64,000 nt of DNA, taken from OMII01 sp947467385. Lineage in GTDB: Bacteria; Bdellovibrionota_C; UBA2361; OMII01. Numbering within the stretch: the first letter of the stretch is position 1; each line of letters starts with the position of its first letter. The position numbers and the translations under genes were made by a program. The stretch is taken from positions 91,367 to 155,366 of the forward strand of contig JBIKLA010000004.1 of NCBI GenBank assembly GCA_044360075.1, in the 5' to 3' direction. Below, in pieces: positions 56,702 through 64,000 of this stretch. The notes under the pieces are model-generated. The model was not told the DNA's origin. It ran no database searches and saw only the letters and a list, made by a program, of their open reading frames with translations.

Positions 56702-58003
56702 ATGTTGGGATTGTTAGGCGAGCAGGGATCGGATTTCGCTCACAAGGTAGACTACGCCCACGACGTCGTTACGATTATATCGGTCGTGTGCACGGTGTTA
56801 ATTGTAGGGGTGATGCTTTACTTCGCCGTGATCTACCGCCAAAAGGACGGCAAGGATCATCCAACGCCGCATATTCATGGCAACAACGCCCTTGAGGTGA
56901 TCTGGACAACCTTCCCAACGCTCGTGTGCATATGGGTTGCCTGGCTCGGCTACGATTCCTTCGTTGACATGCGCACCGTTCCGGAAGGCGCCATGGAGAT
57001 AAACGTCACCGGGCGCAAGTGGGCATGGGATTTTCAGTACAAGAACGGCAAGCGAACGACGGGAGAGCTCGTCGTTCCGGTTGATGAGCCGATCAAGCTC
57101 GTGATGACCTCCAAGGACGTTCTGCACTCGTTCTTCGTTCCGGTCATGAGAACGAAGATGGATGTTATCCCAGGGCGCTACACGTACGAGTGGTTTAAGC
57201 CCATCACGACCGGAGATTTCCAGGTGTTCTGCACGGAGTACTGCGGCAACGATCACTCAAGAATGCTCGCGCGCCTCAAGGTCCTTCCGCGCGCCGAATT
57301 TGATCGCTGGCTCGCAGATGACAGCGAGGCAAAGAAGCTTGCGTCCCTCAAGCCCTCGGACCGGGGCAAGGAGCTCTACGTCGCAAAGCAGTGCGTGACG
57401 TGCCACAGCCTCGACGGCTCGCCGCGCGTTGGCCCAACCTGGCTCAAGATATTCGGCAGGGAAGGGAAGCTTGCGGACGGCACCAGCTACAAGGCCGACG
57501 AGAACTATATTCGCGAGTCGATCCTCTATCCGCAGGCTAAGGTCGTTGCAAACTATCCGGCGCAGGGCATGCCGAGCTACCAGGGGCAGCTTTCGGATGA
57601 TGACATCACGGGCCTCATTGAGTTCATGAAGACCATTGACGGCACCACCAAGGTAGAGCTGTCTCAGCCGACCGTTAAAAAGCAGCCGGCCGCAGCTGGA
57701 GCCACGCCAGCGGAGCGAGGTAAGGCACTTGTGAATGCTCCCGATAACCTGTGCGCGACGTGCCACAGCATCGACGGCTCGAAACTCGTTGGGCCCTCTT
57801 TTAAGGGCCTCTGGGGACGCAAAGAGAAGATGAGCGACGGCACCGAGATCAATGTTGATGCCGACTACATCAAGGAGTCGATCTACAAGCCGCAGGCAAA
57901 GATCGTCGAAGGGTATGGCCCAGTCATGCCAGCGATGTACGAAGGCAAGCTCTCTGAGCAGGACGTCAACGACATCATCGAGTACCTAAAGACTTTAAGC
58001 TAA
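56702..58003 (+). CDS. coxB: cytochrome c oxidase subunit II with two cytochrome c domains
   Basis: 433 residues. Two membrane helices at the start (VVTIISVVCTVLIVGVMLYF and ALEVIWTTFPTLVCIWVAWL) anchor a periplasmic CuA domain. The CuA ligands are in SKDVLHSFFVPVMR and DFQVFCTEYCGNDHSRML. Two class I cytochrome c domains follow: CVTCHSLDG near residue 229 with Met in GMPSYQG, and CATCHSIDG near 350 with Met in VMPAMYEG. Both CxxCH heme sites and both axial Met residues are intact. One fused c domain defines caa3 oxidases; two are less common. It accepts electrons for the oxidase and is followed by coxA after 20 bases. Confidence 0.93.
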   Translation: MLGLLGEQGSDFAHKVDYAHDVVTIISVVCTVLIVGVMLYFAVIYRQKDGKDHPTPHIHGNNALEVIWTTFPTLVCIWVAWLGYDSFVDMRTVPEGAMEINVTGRKWAWDFQYKNGKRTTGELVVPVDEPIKLVMTSKDVLHSFFVPVMRTKMDVIPGRYTYEWFKPITTGDFQVFCTEYCGNDHSRMLARLKVLPRAEFDRWLADDSEAKKLASLKPSDRGKELYVAKQCVTCHSLDGSPRVGPTWLKIFGREGKLADGTSYKADENYIRESILYPQAKVVANYPAQGMPSYQGQLSDDDITGLIEFMKTIDGTTKVELSQPTVKKQPAAAGATPAERGKALVNAPDNLCATCHSIDGSKLVGPSFKGLWGRKEKMSDGTEINVDADYIKESIYKPQAKIVEGYGPVMPAMYEGKLSEQDVNDIIEYLKTLS

Positions 58004-58023
58004 ACGTAAGAGGTTAAGGCGTT

Positions 58024-59658
58024 ATGGCAGCACATGCGTCATCATCAGCAGCAGGACACGAGGAGCTTAACTACCTCAACTGGAAGACGGGCATCTGGTC
58101 GTGGCTCTCATCCACTGACCACAAGCGCATCTTCTTCCTCTACCTCTTGTCGATCATGGTGTTCTTTATCTTGGGCGGCATCGCGGCGCTCATAATGCGC
58201 ACAGAGCTTGCGACCGCTGGGCCAACGATCCCGAGCATCGTGAAGGACTCCCACACCTACAACGTGTTCTTCACGATGCACGGCGTGTTCATGATCTTCC
58301 TCTTCGTGGTCCCAGGAATACCGGCCACGATAGGAAACTTCCTCATCCCGCTCATGATCGGGGCAAAAGACGTTGCCTTCCCGAGGCTCAACCTCTTTAG
58401 CTACTACCTGTACGTCATCGGCGCCCTGATCGGCGGTGTCGCCATGCTCAATCCGGTCGATACGGGTTGGACGTTCTATGCGCCCTATAGCACCACGACA
58501 AGCTCTAACGTCAGCCTGATGGTGTTTGCTGCTTTCGTGCTGGGGTTCTCGTCGATCCTGACGGGGCTTAACTTCATCGTGACCATTCACCAGCTTCGCG
58601 CCCCGGGCCTGACCTGGATGCGCTTGCCGGTATTTATCTGGGCCTCGTACGCCACGGCTATAATCCAAACCGTTGCAACGCCGGTCGTCGGCATGACGCT
58701 CCTTCTCATTATCGCTGAGCGAGCGTTTGGGGCCGGCATCTTTGACCCAACGAAGGGCGGAGATCCTGTCCTCATGGAGCACCTCTTCTGGTTCTATTCG
58801 CACCCTGTAGTGTACATCATGGTGCTTCCGGCCTTCGGCGTTGTTGGCGAGATCCTTCCTGTGTTCTCTCGCAAGCCGCTCTTCGGCTACAAAATGGTCG
58901 TTATTTCTTCGATGGCCATCGCTGCCGTGGGCTTCATCGTGTGGGCTCACCACATGTTCGTCGCTGGCATCTCGGACTTCTCGGCCAAGTTCTTCTCAGT
59001 CGTGACATTCCTCGTTGCCATCCCGACCGCCATCAAGGTGTTTAACTGGGTGAGCACTATGTACAAGGGATCTATCTCCTTTAAGACCCCGATGCTCTAC
59101 GCGATGGGCTTTGTGTTCCTGTTCATGGTTGCAGGCACCACGGGAATGTACCTGGCGATGCTTGGGGTTGATGTGTACTACCACGACACGTATTTCGTTG
59201 TGGCGCACTTCCACTACACGATCCAAGGCGGTGCAGTTATCGGCCTCATGGCGGCGCTCCACATGTGGTTCCCGAAGATGAGCGGCAAGATGTACAATGA
59301 GACGGTGTCGAAGACCGCCTTTGCGATGCTCTTCATCGGCTTTAACTTGACGTTCATTCCGCAGTTCATTCTCGGAATGGAAGGCATGCCTCGCCGCTAC
59401 TACGACTACCCGGTTCAGTACCAGACGCTCCACACGATCTCGACGATCGGGGCGTACCTGAACGGCTTTGGCTATACCTTTGCGCTCGTCAACCTCCTGT
59501 GGACGGCGAAGTTTGGCAAGGTGAAGGCGCCAAGGAACCCGTACAACTCAACGGGCCTTGAGTGGCAGACAGCGTCGCCGCCGATTCATGAAAACTTTGA
59601 GACGATCCCTGTGGTGACTGAGGATCCGTACAACTACGGCGTTCACAAGCACGCGTAA
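58024..59658 (+). CDS. coxA: cytochrome c oxidase subunit I, probable A2 type
   Basis: 544 residues with twelve helices. It reduces oxygen at the heme-CuB site and pumps protons. FTMHGVFMIF holds a low-spin heme ligand; the CuB and Tyr helix reads YSHPVVYIMVLPAFGVVGEI; WAHHMFVAG holds two CuB His; VVAHFHYTIQGGA holds the high-spin and low-spin heme His. In the A1 type the helix has HPEVYI with a proton-channel Glu; here it is HPVVYI with the preceding YS, the form I know from A2-type enzymes such as Rhodothermus caa3. It lies between coxB and coxC. The K-channel residues were not assessed. Confidence 0.93.
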   Translation: MAAHASSSAAGHEELNYLNWKTGIWSWLSSTDHKRIFFLYLLSIMVFFILGGIAALIMRTELATAGPTIPSIVKDSHTYNVFFTMHGVFMIFLFVVPGIPATIGNFLIPLMIGAKDVAFPRLNLFSYYLYVIGALIGGVAMLNPVDTGWTFYAPYSTTTSSNVSLMVFAAFVLGFSSILTGLNFIVTIHQLRAPGLTWMRLPVFIWASYATAIIQTVATPVVGMTLLLIIAERAFGAGIFDPTKGGDPVLMEHLFWFYSHPVVYIMVLPAFGVVGEILPVFSRKPLFGYKMVVISSMAIAAVGFIVWAHHMFVAGISDFSAKFFSVVTFLVAIPTAIKVFNWVSTMYKGSISFKTPMLYAMGFVFLFMVAGTTGMYLAMLGVDVYYHDTYFVVAHFHYTIQGGAVIGLMAALHMWFPKMSGKMYNETVSKTAFAMLFIGFNLTFIPQFILGMEGMPRRYYDYPVQYQTLHTISTIGAYLNGFGYTFALVNLLWTAKFGKVKAPRNPYNSTGLEWQTASPPIHENFETIPVVTEDPYNYGVHKHA

Positions 59659-59692
59659 CGAGGGACAGGACATAGTGAGGGGCAAGGAAGGT

Positions 59693-60355
59693 ATGAGTTC
59701 GAACGCAGCAGTAGCAGAGCACCACCACGTGGGACCAGGTGAACCTCCGCACATACACCACATGGATACTCCGACGGCGTATGGGGCGGCCAAGCTTGGC
59801 ATGTGGCTATTCCTGGCCACCGAAGTTCTTCTCTTCGCGGTCATGTTCTGCAGCTTCGCAATAATGCGCTACTACCACCTCGCGGAGTTTCATGATGCGA
59901 GCCACCACCTGAACCTTCCCTTAGGGGCGCTCAACACGGTCATCCTGCTTTTCTCCAGCTACACGGCGGCGGTGGCGGTGACGAAGGCGCAGAAGGGTGA
60001 CAACAAGGGAGTCATCAGGAACTTTGGCATCAGCGTACTGTGCGGGCTCGCGTTCCTCGTCATCAAGTCGATTGAGTACACGGGCAAGGCTCACCACGGA
60101 ATGTTTCCGGTTGTGTGGAACGAGCACTTCTACGAGTACAAGAACTTCCTTGGGCTCTACTACTGCATGACGGGCCTGCATGCCCTGCATGTCATCATCG
60201 GAATGGTGGTCATGGTGATCTACGGAATCTTGCCGGCTCGCCAGAATCGCTATTCAGGCCGGTACTATACCCCGGTAGAGCTGAGCGCCCTGTACTGGCA
60301 CTTGGTGGATCTGATCTGGATCTACCTCTTCCCGCTTCTCTACCTCGTAGGATAA
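59693..60355 (+). CDS. coxC: cytochrome c oxidase subunit III
   Basis: 220 residues from ATG 59693, preceded by AAGGA a few bases upstream; GTG 59675 is the longer option. The first 30 residues are polar and His-rich, then five helices follow, which is fewer than the seven of mitochondrial subunit III and normal for bacterial caa3 types. GMWLFLATEVLLFAVMFCSF is the characteristic first span with WLFLATE, and CMTGLHALHVIIGMV plus YWHLVDLIWIYLFPLLYLVG are the usual late signatures. The gene lies 34 bases after coxA and 18 before coxD. Confidence 0.93.
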   Translation: MSSNAAVAEHHHVGPGEPPHIHHMDTPTAYGAAKLGMWLFLATEVLLFAVMFCSFAIMRYYHLAEFHDASHHLNLPLGALNTVILLFSSYTAAVAVTKAQKGDNKGVIRNFGISVLCGLAFLVIKSIEYTGKAHHGMFPVVWNEHFYEYKNFLGLYYCMTGLHALHVIIGMVVMVIYGILPARQNRYSGRYYTPVELSALYWHLVDLIWIYLFPLLYLVG

Positions 60356-60373
60356 CTTCGGAGATCGCTCGCT

Positions 60374-60715
60374 ATGGCACACTCAAATCATCATTCGCAT
60401 GACGAGATCGGGCACGTTGTTCCGGAGAGTCTCTTCTTTAAGGTGCTCCTTACCCTCCTGTTTCTCACGGCGATCACCATCCTCGCGGCTCAAGTCGACA
60501 TGGGAAAGTGGAACATCGTGGGCGCGCTCGTTATCGCCTCGGTTAAGGCTAGCCTCGTTATCTACTTCTTTATGCACGGGAAGTACGAGAACAGGATCAT
60601 CTGGACCTACATCCTTATCCCATTCATCCTGCTTGCTATCATGATCGGCGGCGTCTTTACGGACGACCCGTTCCGCTCCAAGCCTGTGCCGTTGCAGGTC
60701 ACCCAGCAGCCGTAG
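60374..60715 (+). CDS. coxD: cytochrome c oxidase subunit IV (CoxD-like)
   Basis: 113 residues. A His-rich N-terminus (HSNHHSHDEIGH) precedes three membrane helices: FFKVLLTLLFLTAITILAAQ, NIVGALVIASVKASLVIYFF and IIWTYILIPFILLAIMIGGV. ASVKASLVIYFFMHGKYE is the family signature of prokaryotic subunit IV. It is a small accessory subunit of the oxidase. It ends the cox operon, closed by the terminator at 60738-60773. Confidence 0.9.
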   Translation: MAHSNHHSHDEIGHVVPESLFFKVLLTLLFLTAITILAAQVDMGKWNIVGALVIASVKASLVIYFFMHGKYENRIIWTYILIPFILLAIMIGGVFTDDPFRSKPVPLQVTQQP

Positions 60716-60737
60716 CAAGCGGATGCTGTAGGCCACT

Positions 60738-60773
60738 AAAACGGTCGCTGGGGGAGACCTCGGCGGCCGTTTT
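60738..60773 (+). terminator. rho-independent terminator of the cox operon
   Basis: AAAACGGTCGC (60738-60748) pairs with GCGGCCGTTTT (60763-60773) with one G-T wobble around a 14-base loop. The T-run GTTTTGCTTT follows. It lies 23 bases past the coxD stop and 78 before the old yellow enzyme start. Confidence 0.82.
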
Positions 60774-60851
60774 GCTTTGGATGGTGAGTAAACGCAGCCA
60801 CCAAAACAACTCTTTTGACTCTTTCCCCCTGCGGATCGAAGATACAGCGCT

Positions 60852-61952
60852 ATGACAACTCTCTTTGAGCCCCTCACACTCGGAGACCTTGAGCTTCCAA
60901 ACCGCGTGATTATGGCGCCGCTTACGCGTATGCGCAGCAAGCAGCCCGGAAACGTGCCTCACGGGCTCAATGCGGAATACTACGCGCAGCGGGCCTCGGC
61001 CGGACTTATTATCTCAGAGGCGACGCAGATTTCGCAGCAGGGGCAGGGGTATCCCGCAACTCCGGGCATTCACTCTCCCGAGCAGGTAGAGGGGTGGTCG
61101 CTCGTGACCGATGTCGTGCATGAGGCAGGGGGACGGATGTTCTGCCAGCTGTGGCACGTTGGGCGCATCTCGCACCGCTCGCACCAGCCCGGCGGGGAGC
61201 TGCCTGTTGCGCCCTCAGCGATTAAGCCCTCGGGCGGGACCTTCAGTGCTGACTGGAAGCCGGTCGGGTTCGAGACACCGCGCGCCCTTGCGACAGAGGA
61301 AGTCGCAGCTATCGTTATGCAGTATCGCCAGGCTGCTGAGAATGCCGAGCGTGCAGGTTTTGATGGCGTTGAAGTGCATGGTGCAAACGGCTACCTCTTG
61401 GACCAGTTTCTCCAGGACGGCTCGAACAAGCGCACGGACCAGTACGGCGGCTCGATTGAGAACCGCGCCCGCATGCTCCTGGAGGCCGTTGACCAGGCGA
61501 TATCGGTGTGGGGGAATGGCCGAGTGGGAGTGAGGCTCTCTCCGTATGGAACCTTTAACGACATGAGCGACAGCGACCCAGTGGGTCTCTTTACCTACGT
61601 GCTTACGGAGCTAAGCAGCAGAGGGATCGCATACGCACACATTATCGAGCCGCGCGCCTCACTTGCCGGCGGCCAGGACGGGACAAACGTCCAGGCTCCC
61701 CACGCCACAGAGATATTTCGCAAGGCATTCGCGGGGTCGATTATATCAGCAGGCGGATACGACCGAGCCGAGGCGATGCGGGTTGTTGAAGCTGGCATCG
61801 CAGATGCGGTCGCCTTCGGGCGGCTTTTCATCGCCAATCCCGATCTGCCAGAGCGCTTGGCTCGTGGCGTGCCCCTCAACCCATACGATCGAGCCACCTT
61901 CTACGGCGGCGGAGAAAAAGGCTACACGGACTATCCCATCGCCTCAGTATAG
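60852..61952 (+). CDS. old yellow enzyme family NADH:flavin oxidoreductase
   Basis: 366 residues. FMN-dependent reductases of this group reduce activated alkenes, nitro compounds or nitrate esters (NemA/XenB-like). The TIM barrel shows NRVIMAPLTRMRSKQPGN, the substrate-binding CQLWHVGRISH, HGANGYLLDQFLQDGSNKR, and a late VAFGRLFIANPDLPERL for FMN binding. All key positions, including the Tyr and His-Asn pairs expected in this class, are in place. No ribosome site is clear before ATG 60852. The next gene starts 14 bases later, so the two may be cotranscribed. Confidence 0.93.
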   Translation: MTTLFEPLTLGDLELPNRVIMAPLTRMRSKQPGNVPHGLNAEYYAQRASAGLIISEATQISQQGQGYPATPGIHSPEQVEGWSLVTDVVHEAGGRMFCQLWHVGRISHRSHQPGGELPVAPSAIKPSGGTFSADWKPVGFETPRALATEEVAAIVMQYRQAAENAERAGFDGVEVHGANGYLLDQFLQDGSNKRTDQYGGSIENRARMLLEAVDQAISVWGNGRVGVRLSPYGTFNDMSDSDPVGLFTYVLTELSSRGIAYAHIIEPRASLAGGQDGTNVQAPHATEIFRKAFAGSIISAGGYDRAEAMRVVEAGIADAVAFGRLFIANPDLPERLARGVPLNPYDRATFYGGGEKGYTDYPIASV

Positions 61953-61966
61953 GCGACGGCTCTCGC

Positions 61967-62563
61967 GTGGCTCAGGACGCGGCAAGCTCAGGGCTTCAAC
62001 GGCGATTGCTTGCGCTCGCTGTCGCTATGATTTCGGCGATACTCCTTATGACAGCGCGAGGCGAAGCTGAATCCCCTATGAAGGAAGGATTTCGCCTCAC
62101 GTCATCGGCTTTTGGAAACCAGAAAAACATTCCCCGCGACTACACCTGCGAAGGTGGGGACGTATCTCCACCTCTTGCATGGAGCGGCACCCCGTACGGC
62201 ACGAAAAGCTTCGCTCTTATCGTCGATGACCCCGACGCCCCCGATCCCGATAAGCCGCAGCGAACGTGGGTGCACTGGGTGCTCTACAATATTCCAGCCG
62301 GCGCGAGCGCGCTTCAGGAAGGCCTCACCATCAGCCATGATGGCGCGATAGCTGGCACAAATGACTGGAAAAGGCAGGGGTACGGCGGCCCGTGTCCGCC
62401 GATCGGAAAGCACCGCTATTTCCACAAGCTCTACGCGCTCGATGTCGTGTTGCCTAACCTCGGTCGCGTGACGAAGCGCGAGCTTGAGCAAGCGATGGCC
62501 GGGCATGTGCTTGCCGAGGCTGAGCTGGTTGGCCTGTACCAAAAGGGGCAGGGCGCTCGGTAG
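61967..62563 (+). CDS. YbhB/YbcL (PEBP-like) protein with signal peptide
   Basis: 198 residues from GTG 61967. A signal peptide (RLLALAVAMISAILLMTARGEA) precedes the PEBP fold, whose bacterial members are named Raf kinase inhibitor-like proteins; their function in bacteria is unclear. Family motifs: IPRDYTCEGGDVSPPLAW, ALIVDDPDAPDPDK plus RTWVHWVLYNIP, and GGPCPPIGKHRYFHKLYALD. The anion-binding His and Asp residues (WVHWV, DDPDAP, HRYFHKLY) are kept. A secreted form is found in other Gram-negative bacteria. It converges on the YfcE-like gene with five bases between stops. Confidence 0.9.
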   Translation: MAQDAASSGLQRRLLALAVAMISAILLMTARGEAESPMKEGFRLTSSAFGNQKNIPRDYTCEGGDVSPPLAWSGTPYGTKSFALIVDDPDAPDPDKPQRTWVHWVLYNIPAGASALQEGLTISHDGAIAGTNDWKRQGYGGPCPPIGKHRYFHKLYALDVVLPNLGRVTKRELEQAMAGHVLAEAELVGLYQKGQGAR

Positions 62564-62568
62564 CGGCC

Positions 62569-63060
62569 CTATTCGGAGATCTCAACGAATTCAACGTTAC
62601 CGGTCTCTGGGCGAAGGAACGCTATGGTGTAGCGCTCGGCCGAGTAGAGCGCACCCGGGTTAATGACGCGAGTGCTTCCAATCACCTGGTTGCGCTCTTC
62701 GTGGGTGTGCCCGTGGAGAACATAGTCGTAGCTCTGAGAATCAATCGCCTCATTGAGGACCCGCACGCTCGTTCCGTGGTTAACAAAGAAGGTCTTCCCG
62801 GCATGGGTGAAGCAAATTGTATCGTCAATCTCGCCAAACCCGAACTCAAGACACTTCTTCTTGAGTCCCGAGCGTTCACCGTCGTTGTTGCCATAAACGA
62901 CCCGCATGGGCAGGCCAGCAAAGCGCTCAAGCGTTGGCGGCGAGATGATGTCCCCGCAATGAACCACGAGTGCTGGCGCGCGCATCTTTAGGAGGGCGAC
63001 GGCCTTGGCAATCATTCGGGTGTGTTCGTGCGTGTCTGAGATAATTCCAACCAGCGTCAT
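62569..63060 (-). CDS. YfcE-family metallophosphoesterase
   Basis: 163 residues. The metal ligands of the family are all present: GIISDTHEH (residues 4-12), VHCGDIIS near 35, VYGNNDGERSGL near 55, CFTHAGKTFFVNHG in the middle, and LHGHTHEERN near 117. It hydrolyses phosphodiesters; the physiological substrate is not known. It lies 12 bases downstream of the DUF4416 gene on the same strand, so the two are probably cotranscribed. Confidence 0.92.
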   Translation of the reverse strand: MTLVGIISDTHEHTRMIAKAVALLKMRAPALVVHCGDIISPPTLERFAGLPMRVVYGNNDGERSGLKKKCLEFGFGEIDDTICFTHAGKTFFVNHGTSVRVLNEAIDSQSYDYVLHGHTHEERNQVIGSTRVINPGALYSAERYTIAFLRPETGNVEFVEISE

Positions 63061-63072
63061 GGTACCTTTGCC

Positions 63073-63606
63073 TTAAGAGCTTTTTTTGCGCGAGCCTTCG
63101 AGTAGCGAATGCCTGAGCGCCTGGAACTCCGTGTTGTACCACCCATCCGTAAATTCCTGAAAGCTCCACTCAAAAGGCTTGTACGATCCCTGGCCGTATC
63201 GCGCAATCAAGTCGACGTAGATGCCGTCACTCAGGTAGATCTTTTGCCCCGCGCCCTTGGTGCTTGCGAGCACTATCTTGTTCTCGTCGAGGTAGCCTAG
63301 GTCGAGGTTGGCTGTCCGCTGGTCATCAACCGCTAATCCCCTTTCAAGGGCTATGCAGGCCCGCTTACCCGGCACAAGTATGTCGGCGTGGTGGGGGCCG
63401 GTAAAACCGACAAGGGTGCGCACGAGACCCGGGCCCATTTCTGCCTCGTAGGAATCAGTCACGTCAAAGGGATGCGGCGTGCCAATGAAATCAGCCGAGC
63501 CAAAAACCTCCTCAAGCATCCCGAGCACCTGGTCGAGCGGCAAATCGGGGCTCAAAAGGAGCGCAATAAAGAGCTTAACCGATGGTGGCGCACCTTGAGG
63601 CAACAT
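63073..63606 (-). CDS. DUF4416 family protein
   Basis: 177 residues from ATG 63606, the first start before the conserved VKLFIALLLSP; the reading to 63768 adds 54 residues of non-coding character. The rest matches the DUF4416 pattern: PFDVTDSYEAEMGPGLVR, a TANLDLGYLDENKIVLASTK segment, GIYVDLIARYGQGSY, and FEWSFQEFTDGWYNTEF. The family is small, cytoplasmic and without known function; it is common in deltaproteobacterial genomes as far as I recall. The gene is followed by the phosphodiesterase gene. Confidence 0.85.
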   Translation of the reverse strand: MLPQGAPPSVKLFIALLLSPDLPLDQVLGMLEEVFGSADFIGTPHPFDVTDSYEAEMGPGLVRTLVGFTGPHHADILVPGKRACIALERGLAVDDQRTANLDLGYLDENKIVLASTKGAGQKIYLSDGIYVDLIARYGQGSYKPFEWSFQEFTDGWYNTEFQALRHSLLEGSRKKSS

Positions 63607-64000
63607 GCTCAACACTCCAAGATTAAAAAAGCCCTGCGCACGCCGAGCTTGAGTGAAACCTCGCGTGCCAAAGACTCGGCATCGAGGTCGATTCTGGCGC
63701 CTCCCGTGAGCGGACGCGCCGTGAGGGTGTTGTGCTGCACGTAGGCCTGCTCCAACCTCCGGACACAACAGGGTAAGTCATAATCTCCCACGAAAACGAG
63801 TCGTCCCAGCCCTTGTCAAACTGCTCAGTGTCAAAGGGGGTAACCTTATGGGCGCGGCGATAGCGCTCCTAAGAATAGGAAAAACAAATCACTTTCAGCA
63901 AGTAGCCGATCAGAGGCAGCGGTGTAGTCATGGATGGCGTGAGTGGTCGCAAGATTGGAGCGGTAAGAGACACTTATTGGGCCGAGCCTGAGTTTGTAGC
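63607..64000 (-). other. right-edge segment with broken minus-strand coding signals
   Basis: No full gene can be supported. On the minus strand, protein-like stretches appear in different frames: ERYRRAHKVTPFDTEQFDKG (just after an in-frame TAG) continuing to WDDSFSWEIM, and from GTG 63791 a 60-residue reading containing RIDLDAESLAREVSLKLGV that ends two bases before the DUF4416 start. This looks like one damaged gene or sequence with frameshifts. A plus-strand ATG at 63930 opens a frame to the edge, too short to judge. Confidence 0.3.

Noticed and set aside
58108..58953. 281-residue minus-strand ORF opposite coxA
   Set aside because: Mirror frame of a conserved gene; its composition (Arg, Asp, His, Val rich, no hydrophobic core) reflects the opposite strand of coxA codons.

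Overview
The window is a gene-dense (by eye near 60% GC) stretch of a Gram-negative, aerobic bacterial chromosome and very probably contains the replication origin. Gram-negative character is shown by an Mla-type phospholipid transport operon, several lipobox lipoproteins and GlmU. Aerobic respiration is shown by a complete SCO1-coxBACD cluster. The F0 genes atpB-atpE stand next to dnaA without the F1 genes; as I recall this split arrangement is seen in deltaproteobacterial lineages, so a relative of Desulfobacterota, Myxococcota, Bdellovibrionota or SAR324 is my best guess, not a proven placement. I saw no rRNA, tRNA, CRISPR array, insertion sequence or prophage.

Layout. 1-5.6 kb: the end of a MoxR ATPase gene, a DUF58 protein and two large membrane-anchored VWA proteins, as one overlapping operon. 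5.6-7.6 kb: nucleoside deoxyribosyltransferase, ribokinase and a 91-residue conserved protein. 7.6-11.8 kb (minus): a multipass GT-C-like protein and the UvrD/PcrA helicase. 11.9-12.1 kb: a 63-residue one-helix membrane protein. 12.3-16.1 kb: rlmE, mlaE, mlaF, mlaD, mlaC and RNase HI. 16.2-19.3 kb: a second GT-C protein, a GDPD-like lipoprotein and an unknown protein.

19.4-28.4 kb is the origin region: a 35-residue basic protein gene missing from ordinary long-ORF lists, gyrB, atpE, atpB, dnaA, dnaN and recF. Perfect DnaA boxes cluster in two places, between gyrB and atpE and between dnaA and dnaN, with two more inside recF. 28.4-36.1 kb: trxB, an accC-like biotin carboxylase, an RluA-family pseudouridine synthase, a MutY-like glycosylase without an iron-sulfur cluster motif, an unknown protein, a lytic transglycosylase and mnmG. 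36.2-45.8 kb: a Cys-rich secreted protein, an SGNH hydrolase next to glmU, NADP-type icd, then a minus-strand run of TlpA-like, lipoprotein, lipoprotein, cupredoxin-like and GT-C genes. 45.9-51.3 kb: a double-length UvrA with four ATPase cassettes.

51.4-64 kb: a HELTH-motif protein, an unknown protein, a TIGR01777 epimerase, YqeY, a DtxR-type regulator, the SCO1-cox operon (a probable A2-type oxidase whose subunit II ends in two cytochrome c domains), an old yellow enzyme, a YbhB/PEBP protein, a YfcE phosphodiesterase and a DUF4416 protein. The last 390 bases before the right edge hold only broken coding signals.

Most lines of function are housekeeping: replication start, DNA repair (UvrA, UvrD, RecF, MutY-like), outer-membrane lipid upkeep and respiration. 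The least explained parts are the lipoprotein pair at 40.9-43.1 kb, the small proteins at 12.0, 19.5 and 55.8 kb, and the arrangement of DnaA boxes.
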